Positions 1 through 8,978 are shown, counted from the stretch's first letter. The stretch is DNA of 64,000 nt from Chryseobacterium sp. YIM B08800 (GCF_026163565.1 NZ_JAPDKN010000014.1:1-64000), one strand, 5' to 3'. Translations and numbers: made by a program. The notes: a model not told the origin generated them from the letters alone.

Positions 1-17
1 GCCCTTACTCTTTTTTA

Positions 18-1898
18 TTATTCTTTTTTAAACAGGCTCTTAATAAACTGATAAGCTTTGTCATCAAGTTTCAATAGATAAGAACCAGTTTTTAAATTCT
101 GCACAGAAATATTTTTCTTGTTTTTAAAAGGATTTTTCTCTGTGTAAATCAATTGTCCCGAATAATCTACAATTTGAGCAGTCTGAATGTTTTCCGTTTT
201 TCCGCTTACAAAAATGTTTTCATGAACCGGATTTGGATAGATTTTAAACTCTTTTCCAGCCAATAATTCTGTTTCAGAAGTAGATAGCGTTCCTAAATTC
301 TGACAGTAATTGCTTGCGTAAGAATCCCATTCTGAAATATCAAAAGTTGTCACTGGTTGATTAATAGTCGCTTTTCTATATAAAGAAACATTTCCTAAAA
401 CTGAAGAATTGTTTTGCGAAGAAACTCCAATTGCATCAACGGTTGTAGATTTGTATCTCAGTTCTAAATATTGACTTCCTGAAAAGGTCATTTGCGGAGC
501 TGCGGTTACAAATTTCGCCTGATTAATGGTAAAACAAGAGAAATTAGCCTCAGGATTTAGAACCACAAAAGTTTCATTATTCTGTACAGTTCCCTCCAGT
601 TCAAAAGGAGCCGGAAAATAATAATTGGTTCCGCTAGGAAACTGAATTGATAATCTGTAATCGCTTAAATTAACAGAATGTCCCGTTTTATTGGTGATTT
701 CTATTGCTTTATTATTTGCCGATCCTTCTAAATATTTTGTAACGATTAAATCTTTTGCATAAATATCCGTTGCTAAAGTGGTTGCGGAAGCTGTATTACT
801 GTCACCGGAAAGTAAATACCCGTTGTCGTAAGCTTTAACGGTATAAGTATAAGTTGTAGAAGGAGTTAAGTGATCTGCAGTGAAAGAATTTCCTTTTGTA
901 GCACCTATTAAAGTTCCATTTTGATAAATTTTGTAGCCAATAACATCTGTGCTTGTACTTGGCGCCCAGCTTAATGTTGTGAAATAAGCACTATTTTGAG
1001 TTACTGTTAAATTTGCAGGAGTTGAAGGTGCAACAGTATCCGGAGTTTGTCCCCAAACTGCATTGACCCAAGATGGATTATCGATAAATGGATTTCTGTT
1101 TTTCTGCAGATTATAAACCGCATTATTTCTGTCGATTTCCTTTTGAGAAACAGGATCTTGGTTGTGCCATTGAATAAGCATTGCAATATAAGCCGGCTCA
1201 AAAGCTCTTTCCTCTGTTCCGTCTAAAGGGTTGGTATCGGATGCAGGATTTACATTATTGTTAAAATTAAAAGTTCCCAACTTTCCTTCATATCTTACAG
1301 CAAAATATAATAAACTTCTCGCTACATCACCCTTAAACTCATCAATAGGCTCATAAACACGGCCGGTATAAACATAATTCGGAATTGCATTGTTACTAAT
1401 TTTTGAAGAATTTGTAAACGTGTAATAATTTGTAGTTCCGGCAATTCCGTAAGGGTAATTACTTCTTAACTGATTAATTCTTGCATCAGTAGGAACAACA
1501 TAAAACAAGTCAGAATACATCGGGTAATTACTATAAAACGTACTTTGAGGCATCATGTGTTCCCTATTCCATCCTAATCCTTCTGCGTTTGCACTTCCGA
1601 TAATATTGGCAGTTGTGTATTCATAAGCATCGGGTCCGGTAGGGATTTCAGAATACATATCCAATAAAATTGTAGTGTTGCTCGGTCCGTAATCGTAATA
1701 TTTATCTAAATCGGTCTGATTGTAATAATTCGTTAAATCACCATAATGCCAATTGATATTCTTTGAAGAAATAATATCATGCAGTTTTGATTTTAATGCA
1801 TAACCCGTCAATCCTGTCGTTCCGTCATAATATCCTGCCGGAATTTGCGCTGAAACGTAAGCAGATATTAAAAGTATAGGAAGTAGAAGTTTTTTCAT
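18..1898 (-). CDS. Secreted endonuclease I family nuclease with FN3, lamin-tail-like and T9SS sorting domains
   Basis: A 626-residue secreted nuclease that probably degrades extracellular DNA or RNA. Residues 1-17 are a signal peptide ending in SAQ. The endonuclease I domain covers about 20-280 and has the His-Me-finger signature GWNREHMMPQS, with H114 as the likely catalytic base. It is followed by a fibronectin type III domain (about 290-375), a lamin-tail-like beta domain (about 380-490) and a C-terminal type IX secretion sorting domain (about 553-626, starting KIYPNP). The sorting domain implies export across the outer membrane by T9SS. The domain assignments come from motif recognition; the substrate is inferred from the family. 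No neighbour is functionally linked, and no consensus promoter is obvious upstream. Confidence 0.9.
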   Translation of the reverse strand: MKKLLLPILLISAYVSAQIPAGYYDGTTGLTGYALKSKLHDIISSKNINWHYGDLTNYYNQTDLDKYYDYGPSNTTILLDMYSEIPTGPDAYEYTTANIIGSANAEGLGWNREHMMPQSTFYSNYPMYSDLFYVVPTDARINQLRSNYPYGIAGTTNYYTFTNSSKISNNAIPNYVYTGRVYEPIDEFKGDVARSLLYFAVRYEGKLGTFNFNNNVNPASDTNPLDGTEERAFEPAYIAMLIQWHNQDPVSQKEIDRNNAVYNLQKNRNPFIDNPSWVNAVWGQTPDTVAPSTPANLTVTQNSAYFTTLSWAPSTSTDVIGYKIYQNGTLIGATKGNSFTADHLTPSTTYTYTVKAYDNGYLLSGDSNTASATTLATDIYAKDLIVTKYLEGSANNKAIEITNKTGHSVNLSDYRLSIQFPSGTNYYFPAPFELEGTVQNNETFVVLNPEANFSCFTINQAKFVTAAPQMTFSGSQYLELRYKSTTVDAIGVSSQNNSSVLGNVSLYRKATINQPVTTFDISEWDSYASNYCQNLGTLSTSETELLAGKEFKIYPNPVHENIFVSGKTENIQTAQIVDYSGQLIYTEKNPFKNKKNISVQNLKTGSYLLKLDDKAYQFIKSLFKKE

Positions 1899-2061
1899 GT
1901 GTAAAAAATTGGACGGCTAATGTATGAAATAAACATACTTGATACTAATTAATCTGATTAATATATTATTAATAATTTAAATTTAATTTATTGAAAGCTA
2001 ATTACTTATTTGTGATAACTCAACTTCAGAATAAATTATTTTCGTATTTCGGCAATTTAAG

Positions 2062-2069
2062 TATCTTTG
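2062..2069 (+). promoter_or_regulatory. Bacteroidota -7 promoter element of the acyl-CoA dehydrogenase
   Basis: TATCTTTG matches TAnnTTTG and lies 21 bases before the ATG at 2091. No clear TTG -33 element is visible. A longer frame starting at a TTG (2067) begins inside this element, so that start is rejected. Confidence 0.7.
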
Positions 2070-2090
2070 GGACATAACTATACAAGTAAT

Positions 2091-3230
2091 ATGAACACAG
2101 AAACGATTAACAACATCAAAATGATCGCCGAAACAGCAAAGGAATTTGCTGAAAAGAATATCAGACCAAATATTATGGAATGGGACGAAAGTCAGACTTT
2201 TCCTAAAGAGCTATTTCATCAGTTAGGAGATATGGGTTTTATGGGAATTGTAATTCCTGAAGAATACGGTGGTTCTGGTCTTGGCTATCATGAGTATGTT
2301 GCTATTCTTGATGAGATTTCTCAGGTTGATCCTTCAATCGGATTATCGGTTGCTGCGCACAATTCATTGTGTACCAATCATATCTATGAATTCGGAAATG
2401 AAGAGCAGAGAAATAAGTGGCTTCCACAGTTGGCTACCGGAAAAGTAATCGGAGCTTGGGGATTGACAGAGCACAATACAGGATCTGATTCTGGTGGAAT
2501 GTCTACTACGGCTGTAAAAGATGGTGACGAGTGGGTAATCAACGGAGCAAAAAACTTTATCACTCATGCAATTTCTGGTGATATTGCTGTAGTAATGACT
2601 AGAACCGGAGAAGTTGGAGCTAAAAATAATTCTACAGCTTTCGTTTTAGAAAAAGGAATGGCTGGTTTTACTTCCGGTAAAAAAGAAAACAAGCTTGGAA
2701 TGAGAGCTTCAGAAACTGCAGAACTTATTTTTGATAACGTTCGTGTTTCGGATGCAAATCGTTTAGGTGAAGTTGGTGAAGGTTTCAAACAGGCGATGAA
2801 AATTCTTGACGGAGGTAGAATTTCTATTGCTGCATTAAGTTTAGGAACTGCAAGAGGAGCTTACAAAGCGGCTTTAAAATATGCTAAAGAAAGAAAACAA
2901 TTCGGGAAATCGATTTCAGAATTCCAGGCGATCAACTTTATGTTGGCAGATATGGCAACAGAAATTGATGCAGCAGAATTATTGATCCAGAGAGCTTCTA
3001 CGCTGAAAAATGCTAAACAGAAAATGACAAGAGAAGGGGCAATGGCAAAATTGTATGCATCTGAAGCTTGTGTAAGAATTTCTAACAATGCAGTTCAGAT
3101 TTTTGGAGGTTACGGTTATACAAAAGATTTCCCTGCTGAAAAATACTACAGAGATTCTAAACTTTGTACTATTGGTGAAGGAACTTCTGAAATTCAAAGA
3201 CTGGTTATCGGTAGAGATATTACAAAATAA
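2091..3230 (+). CDS. Acyl-CoA dehydrogenase
   Basis: A 379-residue FAD-dependent acyl-CoA dehydrogenase, the normal length for the family. It catalyses alpha,beta-dehydrogenation of an acyl-CoA, passing electrons to electron-transfer flavoprotein. Visible signatures are PEEYGGSGLGY near the N-terminus, a WGLTEHNTGSD segment in the middle beta domain, and the C-terminal IGEGTSEIQ motif, whose Glu363 is the expected catalytic base. The ATG at 2091 was chosen because the upstream TTG lies in the promoter. It appears monocistronic: a hairpin terminator follows and the next gene has its own promoter. Chain-length or branched-chain specificity cannot be told from the sequence. Confidence 0.93.
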   Translation: MNTETINNIKMIAETAKEFAEKNIRPNIMEWDESQTFPKELFHQLGDMGFMGIVIPEEYGGSGLGYHEYVAILDEISQVDPSIGLSVAAHNSLCTNHIYEFGNEEQRNKWLPQLATGKVIGAWGLTEHNTGSDSGGMSTTAVKDGDEWVINGAKNFITHAISGDIAVVMTRTGEVGAKNNSTAFVLEKGMAGFTSGKKENKLGMRASETAELIFDNVRVSDANRLGEVGEGFKQAMKILDGGRISIAALSLGTARGAYKAALKYAKERKQFGKSISEFQAINFMLADMATEIDAAELLIQRASTLKNAKQKMTREGAMAKLYASEACVRISNNAVQIFGGYGYTKDFPAEKYYRDSKLCTIGEGTSEIQRLVIGRDITK

Positions 3231-3265
3231 TTTTTTGGTTTAATTTACCTTAAAATCAAAATAAA

Positions 3266-3302
3266 ACAAAAGCATGCGTAGATTACGTGTGCTTTTGTCG
3301 TT
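3266..3302 (+). terminator. Terminator after the acyl-CoA dehydrogenase
   Basis: ACAAAAGCA (3266-3274) pairs with TGCTTTTGT (3290-3298), with a further CGTA/TACG stem inside, followed by CGTTTT. Confidence 0.65.
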
Positions 3303-3391
3303 TTATAAAGTGATTTTCGAGATGTTGTATATTTTATTTAATGTAATGCATAATTTATTATGTTAATTATCTAAAAATTTCTTAAATAATT

Positions 3392-3424
3392 TTGTTTTTA
3401 ATAATGTAATTTTTATTAGCTTTG
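3392..3424 (+). promoter_or_regulatory. Promoter of the secreted metalloprotease
   Basis: TAGCTTTG at 3417-3424 is the -7 element and TTG at 3392-3394 a candidate -33 with a 22-base spacer. The TTG at 3422 that would start a longer frame is part of the promoter. Confidence 0.7.
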
Positions 3425-3451
3425 GTATTCCAAAATCAAAATAGATACTAT

Positions 3452-6382
3452 ATGAAAAAACAACTATTGGTGATTGGAATGCTGGTTTCAGGTATTTCAT
3501 TCGCTCAGACAGACCGTCTTTGGTCTGAAAGTTCTACAAAAACAACTTCAGAAATTTTTGAAAACAAATCAACAATCAACAATCCGAAAATCTATAGTTT
3601 AGATATTAACGGATTGAAAAATGCTTTAGCAAAAGCTCCAAAAAGACTAGCTGTTGGAGAAAAATCAGAAATTATCATCTCTTTCCCAAATTCTGATGGA
3701 AAATTGGAACATTTTAAAGTAAAAGAAAATTCCAACTTCGATCCTCAACTGGCTGCGAAATATCCGGATATCAAATCTTACGTTGGTGAAGGTCTGGGAG
3801 ATTCAAACTCTACTGTGTATTTCAGTATTTCTCCATTAGGATTATCATCAATGGAAATTTATGGTGATAAGTCTGCGGTTTTCATTGAGCCTTATACTAA
3901 AGATCTTTCAACGTATGTCGTTTATAGAAAATCGGACAAAAAAGATGATCTTAATAAATTTGAATGTACGGTAATTGATGTGGCTCAGAAAGGAGTTTCA
4001 GGCATTGATAATCTTGCAGCGAGACCAAATGCAGATGATGCGAAATTAAGAACGTTTAGGTTGGCTTTATCTTGTACAGGAGAATACACGGCGTATTTTG
4101 GAGGCACAAAAGCTAATGCTTTGGCTGCAATGAACAATACAATGACTCGTGTAAACGGAGTTTTTGAAAAAGATTTTTCTGCAAGAATGGTTTTAATTGC
4201 CAATAATGATGCAGTAATTTACACCAGTGCTTCCTCAGACCCTTATTCTGCAGCTTCAGGAATGAGCAGCTGGAATTCTCAGCTTCAATCGACTTTAACT
4301 TCCGTTATTGGCGAGGCTAATTATGATGTTGGACATTTATTCGGAGCTTCCGGAGGCGGCGGAAACGCAGGTTGCATCGGTTGTGTTTGTGTAAACGGAT
4401 CGAAAGGAAGTGGTTATACGTCTCCGGCAGATGCAATTCCTTCAGGAGATAATTTCGATATTGATTACGTAGCTCACGAATTGGGTCATCAATTTGGTGG
4501 GAATCATACGTTCTCAATGAGCAACGAGGGAACTGGTGTGAATATGGAACCAGGTTCGGGATCAACAATTATGGGATATGCAGGAATTACAAGTCAGGAT
4601 ATTCAGGCGCATTCAGATTCTTTCTTTCATGCGGTGAGTATTCAGCAGATTACAGATAATATTAAAGCTAAAACTTGTCCTACAAGCACAAATACAGGGA
4701 ATTCTATTCCTACAGCAAATGCGGGCTCAGATTATACCATTCCAAAAGGAACGCCGTTTATGTTAACCGGAACAGGAACTGATGCTAATGGAGATTCGCT
4801 AACTTACATTTGGGAACAGATGAATAATGCGTCTTCTTCTCAAACAGGAGCAAGTTCAGCTGCAAGTGCTACAAAAGCAACGGGGCCTACTTTCAGATCA
4901 TGGACGCCACAAACAACTCCTACAAGATATTTCCCAAGAATGGCTTCTGTTTTAACGGGCGCGACAACAACGGCTGGTTCAGAAATTACAGTAGAAGCTT
5001 TATCCAACGTAGCAAGAACTTATAATTTCAGATTTACAGTTCGTGATAACAGAGCAGGAGGTTCGGGAAATAACTCGGATGATGCTGTAATTACGGTAAA
5101 TGGAACTGCAGGACCATTCAGTGTGAGTTCTCAAAATACAGCAACAACTTATTCTGGAGGAACTTCTCAAACGATAACCTGGAATGTTGCAGGAACTACT
5201 GCAAACGGTGTAAATGCTGCAAACGTAGATATTCTTTGGTCTACAGACAGCGGAAATACATGGACGACTCTACTTTCAGGAACTCCAAACGATGGTTCTC
5301 AGGCGGTGATGATTCCAAATGCTTCTACAACGACAGGAAGAATTATGGTAAAAGGTTCTAATCATATTTTCTTTGATGTAAACAATGCAAACATTACGGT
5401 AAATGCAGGTTCAGGAACTTCTGATACTACTCCACCAACAGCTCCAACTTTGGCGGCTTCGGGTACAACTTCTACAAGCACAAATCTTTCTTGGTCTGGC
5501 GCGACAGATAATGTAGCGGTGACAGGTTATGACGTTTATCAAGGTGCTTCATTGGTTGGTTCTACAACTTCTACTTCTTATGTAGTAACAAGCTTAACGC
5601 CTTCTACAACGTATAGTTTTACGGTTAAAGCAAAAGATGCAGCAGGAAATAATTCAGTTTCAAGCAATATGGTTTCTGTAACGACTCTTGCAGGAAGCAC
5701 AGTCACTTATTGTTCTGCAACCGCAACTAATACTGCGGATGAAAGAATCGGAAATGTGAAGTTTGGAACGATTAATAATACTTCTACAGGAACTGCAGGT
5801 TACGAAAACTTTACTTCAGTTTCTACAAACGTAACAAGAGGTACGGCTTATACGATTTCTGTAACTCCGGTTTGGACTTCAACTAAGTACAATGAAGCTT
5901 ATGCAGTTTACATCGATTACAATAAAGATGGAGACTTTACAGATAGCGGAGAATTGGTTTGGACGAAAACAGGCTCTCAAACAAGTCCGGTAACAGGCTC
6001 GATCACAATTCCGTCAACTGCAACTCTTGGTAATACAAGAATGAGAGTAATGATGCAATACAGCTCTGTTCCATCGTCTTCATGTGGTTCTTACACTTAC
6101 GGGCAGGTTGAAGATTATACTTTAAATATTGTATCATCAGGAAGAGGTGATGATTTTGATACAAAAGATTTAATGACTGATATTAAATTGTATCCTAATC
6201 CTGCAAGAGATATTTTAAATGTTTCAAATACGACTAGTGAAGATTATAAAATCTTCGATATGGGTGGAAAACTAATCAATTCAGGAAAACTCAAAGAAGG
6301 CTCAGTGAATGTAAGCAATCTTGTGAAAGGAGCTTATGTAATTCAGGTGGGCGAAGTTTCTAAGCGATTTATTAAAAACTAA
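3452..6382 (+). CDS. Secreted reprolysin-like zinc metalloprotease with PKD-like, FN3, GEVED and T9SS domains
   Basis: A 976-residue extracellular protease. A signal peptide (MKKQLLVIGMLVSGISFAQ) is followed by a propeptide-like region. The metzincin catalytic domain carries HELGHQFGGNH, with zinc ligands H342, H346 and H352, catalytic E343 and the Met-turn IMGYAG at M374. C-terminal to this are a PKD-like segment (about 420-470), an FN3 domain (about 670-755), a GEVED domain (about 762-895) and a T9SS sorting domain (starting KLYPNPARDILN). ATG 3452 is preferred because the upstream TTG lies in the promoter. The Ser/Thr-rich linkers are typical of flavobacterial secreted proteases. The natural substrate is unknown; roles in nutrient scavenging or virulence are inference. 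Confidence 0.93.
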   Translation: MKKQLLVIGMLVSGISFAQTDRLWSESSTKTTSEIFENKSTINNPKIYSLDINGLKNALAKAPKRLAVGEKSEIIISFPNSDGKLEHFKVKENSNFDPQLAAKYPDIKSYVGEGLGDSNSTVYFSISPLGLSSMEIYGDKSAVFIEPYTKDLSTYVVYRKSDKKDDLNKFECTVIDVAQKGVSGIDNLAARPNADDAKLRTFRLALSCTGEYTAYFGGTKANALAAMNNTMTRVNGVFEKDFSARMVLIANNDAVIYTSASSDPYSAASGMSSWNSQLQSTLTSVIGEANYDVGHLFGASGGGGNAGCIGCVCVNGSKGSGYTSPADAIPSGDNFDIDYVAHELGHQFGGNHTFSMSNEGTGVNMEPGSGSTIMGYAGITSQDIQAHSDSFFHAVSIQQITDNIKAKTCPTSTNTGNSIPTANAGSDYTIPKGTPFMLTGTGTDANGDSLTYIWEQMNNASSSQTGASSAASATKATGPTFRSWTPQTTPTRYFPRMASVLTGATTTAGSEITVEALSNVARTYNFRFTVRDNRAGGSGNNSDDAVITVNGTAGPFSVSSQNTATTYSGGTSQTITWNVAGTTANGVNAANVDILWSTDSGNTWTTLLSGTPNDGSQAVMIPNASTTTGRIMVKGSNHIFFDVNNANITVNAGSGTSDTTPPTAPTLAASGTTSTSTNLSWSGATDNVAVTGYDVYQGASLVGSTTSTSYVVTSLTPSTTYSFTVKAKDAAGNNSVSSNMVSVTTLAGSTVTYCSATATNTADERIGNVKFGTINNTSTGTAGYENFTSVSTNVTRGTAYTISVTPVWTSTKYNEAYAVYIDYNKDGDFTDSGELVWTKTGSQTSPVTGSITIPSTATLGNTRMRVMMQYSSVPSSSCGSYTYGQVEDYTLNIVSSGRGDDFDTKDLMTDIKLYPNPARDILNVSNTTSEDYKIFDMGGKLINSGKLKEGSVNVSNLVKGAYVIQVGEVSKRFIKN

Positions 6383-6408
6383 TTACCCTCTCAATTAACC
6401 TTGAGTAA

Positions 6409-6440
6409 AAAGGCTGTTCGGAAACGGGCAGTCTTTTTTT
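6409..6440 (+). terminator. Strong terminator after the metalloprotease
   Basis: AAAGGCTGTTCG (6409-6420) pairs over 12 bases with CGGGCAGTCTTT (6425-6436), including G-U pairs, around a GAAA tetraloop; a T run reaches 6440. Confidence 0.85.
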
Positions 6441-6565
6441 ATTTGAGATTTTGGGTTTCGGGTTCCGAGATTTAAAACTCGTATAAATCGAATCTTGTAT
6501 TTCATAACTTTACAGAGTGTATTAATTTAAACCTCGATCAATCATATTTTCTCGTTCCTAATTTT

Positions 6566-6573
6566 TATATTTG
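6566..6573 (+). promoter_or_regulatory. -7 element of the pyrophosphohydrolase operon
   Basis: TATATTTG matches TAnnTTTG, 19 bases before the ATG at 6593. It probably drives 6593-8431. Confidence 0.65.
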
Positions 6574-6592
6574 CCTTAAATAATAAAATTTC

Positions 6593-7060
6593 ATGGATAA
6601 AATTGACAGCCTGAACCAAGTAGCAGAATTCCACACCACTTTTAAAGCACCTATTTTAGATACTCCACAAATTCCTTCTCAGGAAAGATGTGATTTGAGA
6701 GTTGAGCTTTTACAGGAAGAATTAAATGAATTGAAGCAGGCTATTGCAGATAATAATATTGTAGAAATTGCTGACGCATTGTGTGATTTGCAGTATGTTT
6801 TGAGCGGTGCAGTTTTAGAATTCGGATTGGGTAATAAATTTGTAGAACTATTTAACGAAGTACAGCGTTCTAACATGTCTAAAGCTTGTGATAACGAAGA
6901 GCAGGCAAACGAAACGGTAGAGTTTTATAAAGAAAAAGAAGTTGAATCTTTCTATGAGAAATCAGGAGAAAAATTCAATGTTTACAGAAAAGCAGACCAT
7001 AAAGTATTAAAAAATAAATACTACTCCCCTGCTGATTTAAAAACAATTATTGAAAATTAA
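6593..7060 (+). CDS. MazG/PRA-PH-like nucleoside triphosphate pyrophosphohydrolase
   Basis: A 155-residue all-alpha NTP pyrophosphohydrolase. The metal-binding pattern ExxE followed by ExxD is visible in the EELNELKQA segment and the following EIADALCDLQ. This superfamily hydrolyses (d)NTPs to monophosphate and pyrophosphate, often removing damaged nucleotides. It is not the histidine-pathway enzyme, since that activity is in hisIE at 15031-15618. It is the first gene of a tight cluster: its TAA is one base before the next ATG. The exact substrate cannot be deduced. Confidence 0.82.
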   Translation: MDKIDSLNQVAEFHTTFKAPILDTPQIPSQERCDLRVELLQEELNELKQAIADNNIVEIADALCDLQYVLSGAVLEFGLGNKFVELFNEVQRSNMSKACDNEEQANETVEFYKEKEVESFYEKSGEKFNVYRKADHKVLKNKYYSPADLKTIIEN

Positions 7061-7061
7061 T

Positions 7062-7634
7062 ATGAAAAGGATCATCACCAATATTTTTACTCTTTCGGTT
7101 CTTACTTTCGCTGTGCAGCAGTTTAGTGCTCAGAAAGTTGTGGTAAACAGAGAAGTAGAAACTACCAATGACGGGAAAATGCTTTTAGGAAACCAGCTTA
7201 AAGAGCAGTTTTCGAAAGAGCCTTATTCAGAATGGTACACAAAAGAATTTAATGAATACGCTATAGATAAAAAAGCGGTTGGAGAACTAAGAAAAAATAA
7301 TATTAATTCTTATAATCTGATTGTTTTTATAGGAACTTGGTGTGAAGACAGTCACAGAGATTTTCCTAGGCTGATGAAAATTCTGGAAGAAGTAAAATAT
7401 CCGGACAGTAGATTGACGATTATTGCGGTTAACCGTAAAAAAGAATCTCCTACAGGTGATGAAGTAAAATATAATGTTTCAAAGGTTCCTACGATTATTG
7501 TCGAAAAATATGGCAAGGAAATTGGAAGAATGATAGAAATGCCGACTACAGGGTACGTAGAAAGAGACCTTGTAGAAATCTTAAAAAAAGATGACGGGTC
7601 GGTATTGAAAGAAATATTTAAAAAAGAAAATTGA
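7062..7634 (+). CDS. Exported thioredoxin-like protein with a WCxxS site
   Basis: A 190-residue protein with a signal peptide (MKRIITNIFTLSVLTFAVQQFSAQ) and a thioredoxin-fold domain. The active-site region reads GTWCEDSHRDFPR, so the usual resolving cysteine of CxxC is replaced by serine. The cis-Pro region is KVPTI. A single-cysteine site suggests isomerase-like, thiol-trapping or non-redox use rather than ordinary disulfide reduction; this is inference. ATG 7062, one base after the upstream stop, is chosen over an upstream TTG because it gives a clean signal peptide. The downstream gene overlaps by four bases, so the two are probably translationally coupled. Confidence 0.85.
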   Translation: MKRIITNIFTLSVLTFAVQQFSAQKVVVNREVETTNDGKMLLGNQLKEQFSKEPYSEWYTKEFNEYAIDKKAVGELRKNNINSYNLIVFIGTWCEDSHRDFPRLMKILEEVKYPDSRLTIIAVNRKKESPTGDEVKYNVSKVPTIIVEKYGKEIGRMIEMPTTGYVERDLVEILKKDDGSVLKEIFKKEN

Positions 7635-8236
7635 AAAATTTAAAATTTATTATTCCGTTTGTTGCGGGAATTCTTTTGATGCTGATTCTGTTTTTCAGTT
7701 TTAGATCTTGTTTTAAAATGAGCGAAAAAACTGAAAAGTCTGATTATTATATTCTGACGAATCAGATTTCAAAAATGAATAAAATGGTGGTCTTGGAGCA
7801 GGATTTTTCTGCGATGCAGAAAACCAAATTTGGTTACGAATTTCTTGGAAAAGAAATGACGAGTAATAGCATTATTACTTATACAAAAACCAATGCGCAG
7901 GTTTCTTATGATCTGAATAAAATGAAAATAGAAGTTGATTCTATTAACAAAAAACTGATTATTAAGGAACTTCCGAATGCTGATATCAGAATTACGCCAA
8001 GTGTGGAAATTCAGTCGGTTGACGATTCTTTTATCAACAGGATTTCTGAAAAAGATATTAAAAACGTTCAGAATAAGGCTAAGCAAACGGCTATAAAATC
8101 AGTTGATCAGAACAAATTAAGAAGTGAAGGTCATCAGCAATTGATGGAAAATCTCAATAATATTTTCGTTTTGGCAAAGGCTTTGAATTATAAGATAGAA
8201 GATCAGACCGGTAAAATCGGCGTTCTTGGACTCTAA
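7631..8236 (+). CDS. DUF4230 family membrane-anchored protein
   Basis: A 201-residue protein with one N-terminal transmembrane segment (about residues 5-25) and an extracytoplasmic alpha/beta domain resembling DUF4230, whose biochemical role is unknown. The start is TTG at 7631, sharing bases with the upstream stop in the string TTGA; this places Met directly before KNLKFIIPFVAG, so the non-ATG start is well supported. The C-terminal half is Lys/Asn rich with a helical ISEKDIKNVQNKAKQ stretch. It lies in an operon with the pyrophosphohydrolase and the thioredoxin-like gene. Confidence 0.8.
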   Translation: MKNLKFIIPFVAGILLMLILFFSFRSCFKMSEKTEKSDYYILTNQISKMNKMVVLEQDFSAMQKTKFGYEFLGKEMTSNSIITYTKTNAQVSYDLNKMKIEVDSINKKLIIKELPNADIRITPSVEIQSVDDSFINRISEKDIKNVQNKAKQTAIKSVDQNKLRSEGHQQLMENLNNIFVLAKALNYKIEDQTGKIGVLGL

Positions 8237-8248
8237 AAATTCAAAAGT

Positions 8249-8431
8249 ATGGATTCAAAAGACGATAACAAAAAGAAAGAATCTGCCAATTCCGCAGAAA
8301 CAAAAAAGCAAAATGAAGACTTCCGCGATATCCCGGCATCTTCAGAGAAACAAAATCCACCCGATGTTGATAAGGAAGACGTTCAAAAGTCTTCTAAAAA
8401 CAAATCCGGAAAAACAGATAATACCAAGTGA
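8249..8431 (+). CDS. Small highly charged hypothetical protein
   Basis: A 60-residue hydrophilic protein (MDSKDDNKKKESANS...) made mostly of Lys, Asp, Glu, Ser, Asn and Gln, with no hydrophobic core and probably disordered. It starts at an ATG 12 bases after the DUF4230 stop, in the same direction, and its stop codon sits in the loop of the operon terminator. This placement suggests a genuine last gene of the operon. The function is unknown. A frame of 90 codons from 8226 in another phase looks less protein-like. Confidence 0.55.
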   Translation: MDSKDDNKKKESANSAETKKQNEDFRDIPASSEKQNPPDVDKEDVQKSSKNKSGKTDNTK

Positions 8432-8447
8432 AAGCTTGGTATTTTTT
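8420..8447 (+). terminator. Operon terminator overlapping a stop codon
   Basis: AATACCAAG (8420-8428) pairs perfectly with CTTGGTATT (8435-8443) and a T run follows. The TGA stop of the preceding gene starts in the loop. Confidence 0.8.
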
Positions 8448-8449
8448 AT

Positions 8450-8555
8450 GGCAGCAATTTCCGCCCTCCACTCCCGCTATTTTTTGCACACATTTTAGTC
8501 TTAAATAGAATTTTTTCAGCACGCAAAAAATGAGCTCCGCTCAGGTCGGGCTGCA
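8450..8555. repeat. Imperfect palindromic intergenic element
   Basis: GCAGC (8451-8455) and ATTTTTTGC (8479-8487) reappear as GCAAAAAAT (8523-8531) and GCTGC (8550-8554). The arms (CCGCCCTCCACTCCCGC versus GAGCTCCGCTCAGGTCGGG) are unusually G+C rich for this genome. It resembles a small dispersed element; no coding capacity is seen. Confidence 0.5.
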
Positions 8556-8946
8556 ACTTTCTACAGATTTTCAAAATTTACCAAATTAAAGATGATGTGA
8601 ATTTGAATTTTTGGAAGCCATCAAAAAATGGTAATTCATTGTTAGGTGTAACGCCTTTTTATCTTTAAATATTAAAGATTATATTATTGAATCCCTTTGT
8701 TTGACTTTGGATTTAGAAATCTTATCTTACTCAAGTTATTAAAAAAAAATAAAAGAATTATTCCTTGTATTCTTTGCTAAGTAGAACGTCTTTGTGAACT
8801 TAAAAAATATGCACAAATAAAGGCAAAAAAGAATCTTTGCGAGGCTTTGCGTTTAGAAACAACCCCGAGTTAAAGTAAAAATGTAAAATAAATTGTATTT
8901 TTTGTGAATTATCGTGCTACGATTTCTTAAAGACGTAAAAAAAGCG
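8556..8946. other. Non-coding stretch upstream of thrS with a CTTTGCG repeat
   Basis: No convincing gene is visible in this A+T-rich stretch. At 8832-8855 there are two CTTTGCG units separated by four bases; a related inverted copy lies at 40198-40217, suggesting a short dispersed repeat. Confidence 0.5.
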
Positions 8947-8954
8947 TATTTTTG
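8947..8954 (+). promoter_or_regulatory. -7 element of thrS
   Basis: TATTTTTG matches TAnnTTTG, 24 bases before the thrS ATG. No clear -33 element. Confidence 0.65.
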
Positions 8955-8978
8955 CAACTTAAAATTTCTTAGTAAACA

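Noticed and set aside
2067..2090. TTG start extending the acyl-CoA dehydrogenase by eight residues
   Set aside because: The TTG lies within the -7 promoter element TATCTTTG; the ATG at 2091 gives the normal family length.
3422..3451. TTG start extending the metalloprotease by ten residues
   Set aside because: It overlaps the promoter element TAGCTTTG and would place a polar stretch before the signal peptide.
8226..8498. 90-codon frame overlapping the small charged protein
   Set aside because: Composition is not protein-like, it runs through the terminator, and the 60-codon frame with an ATG in the right place explains the region better.
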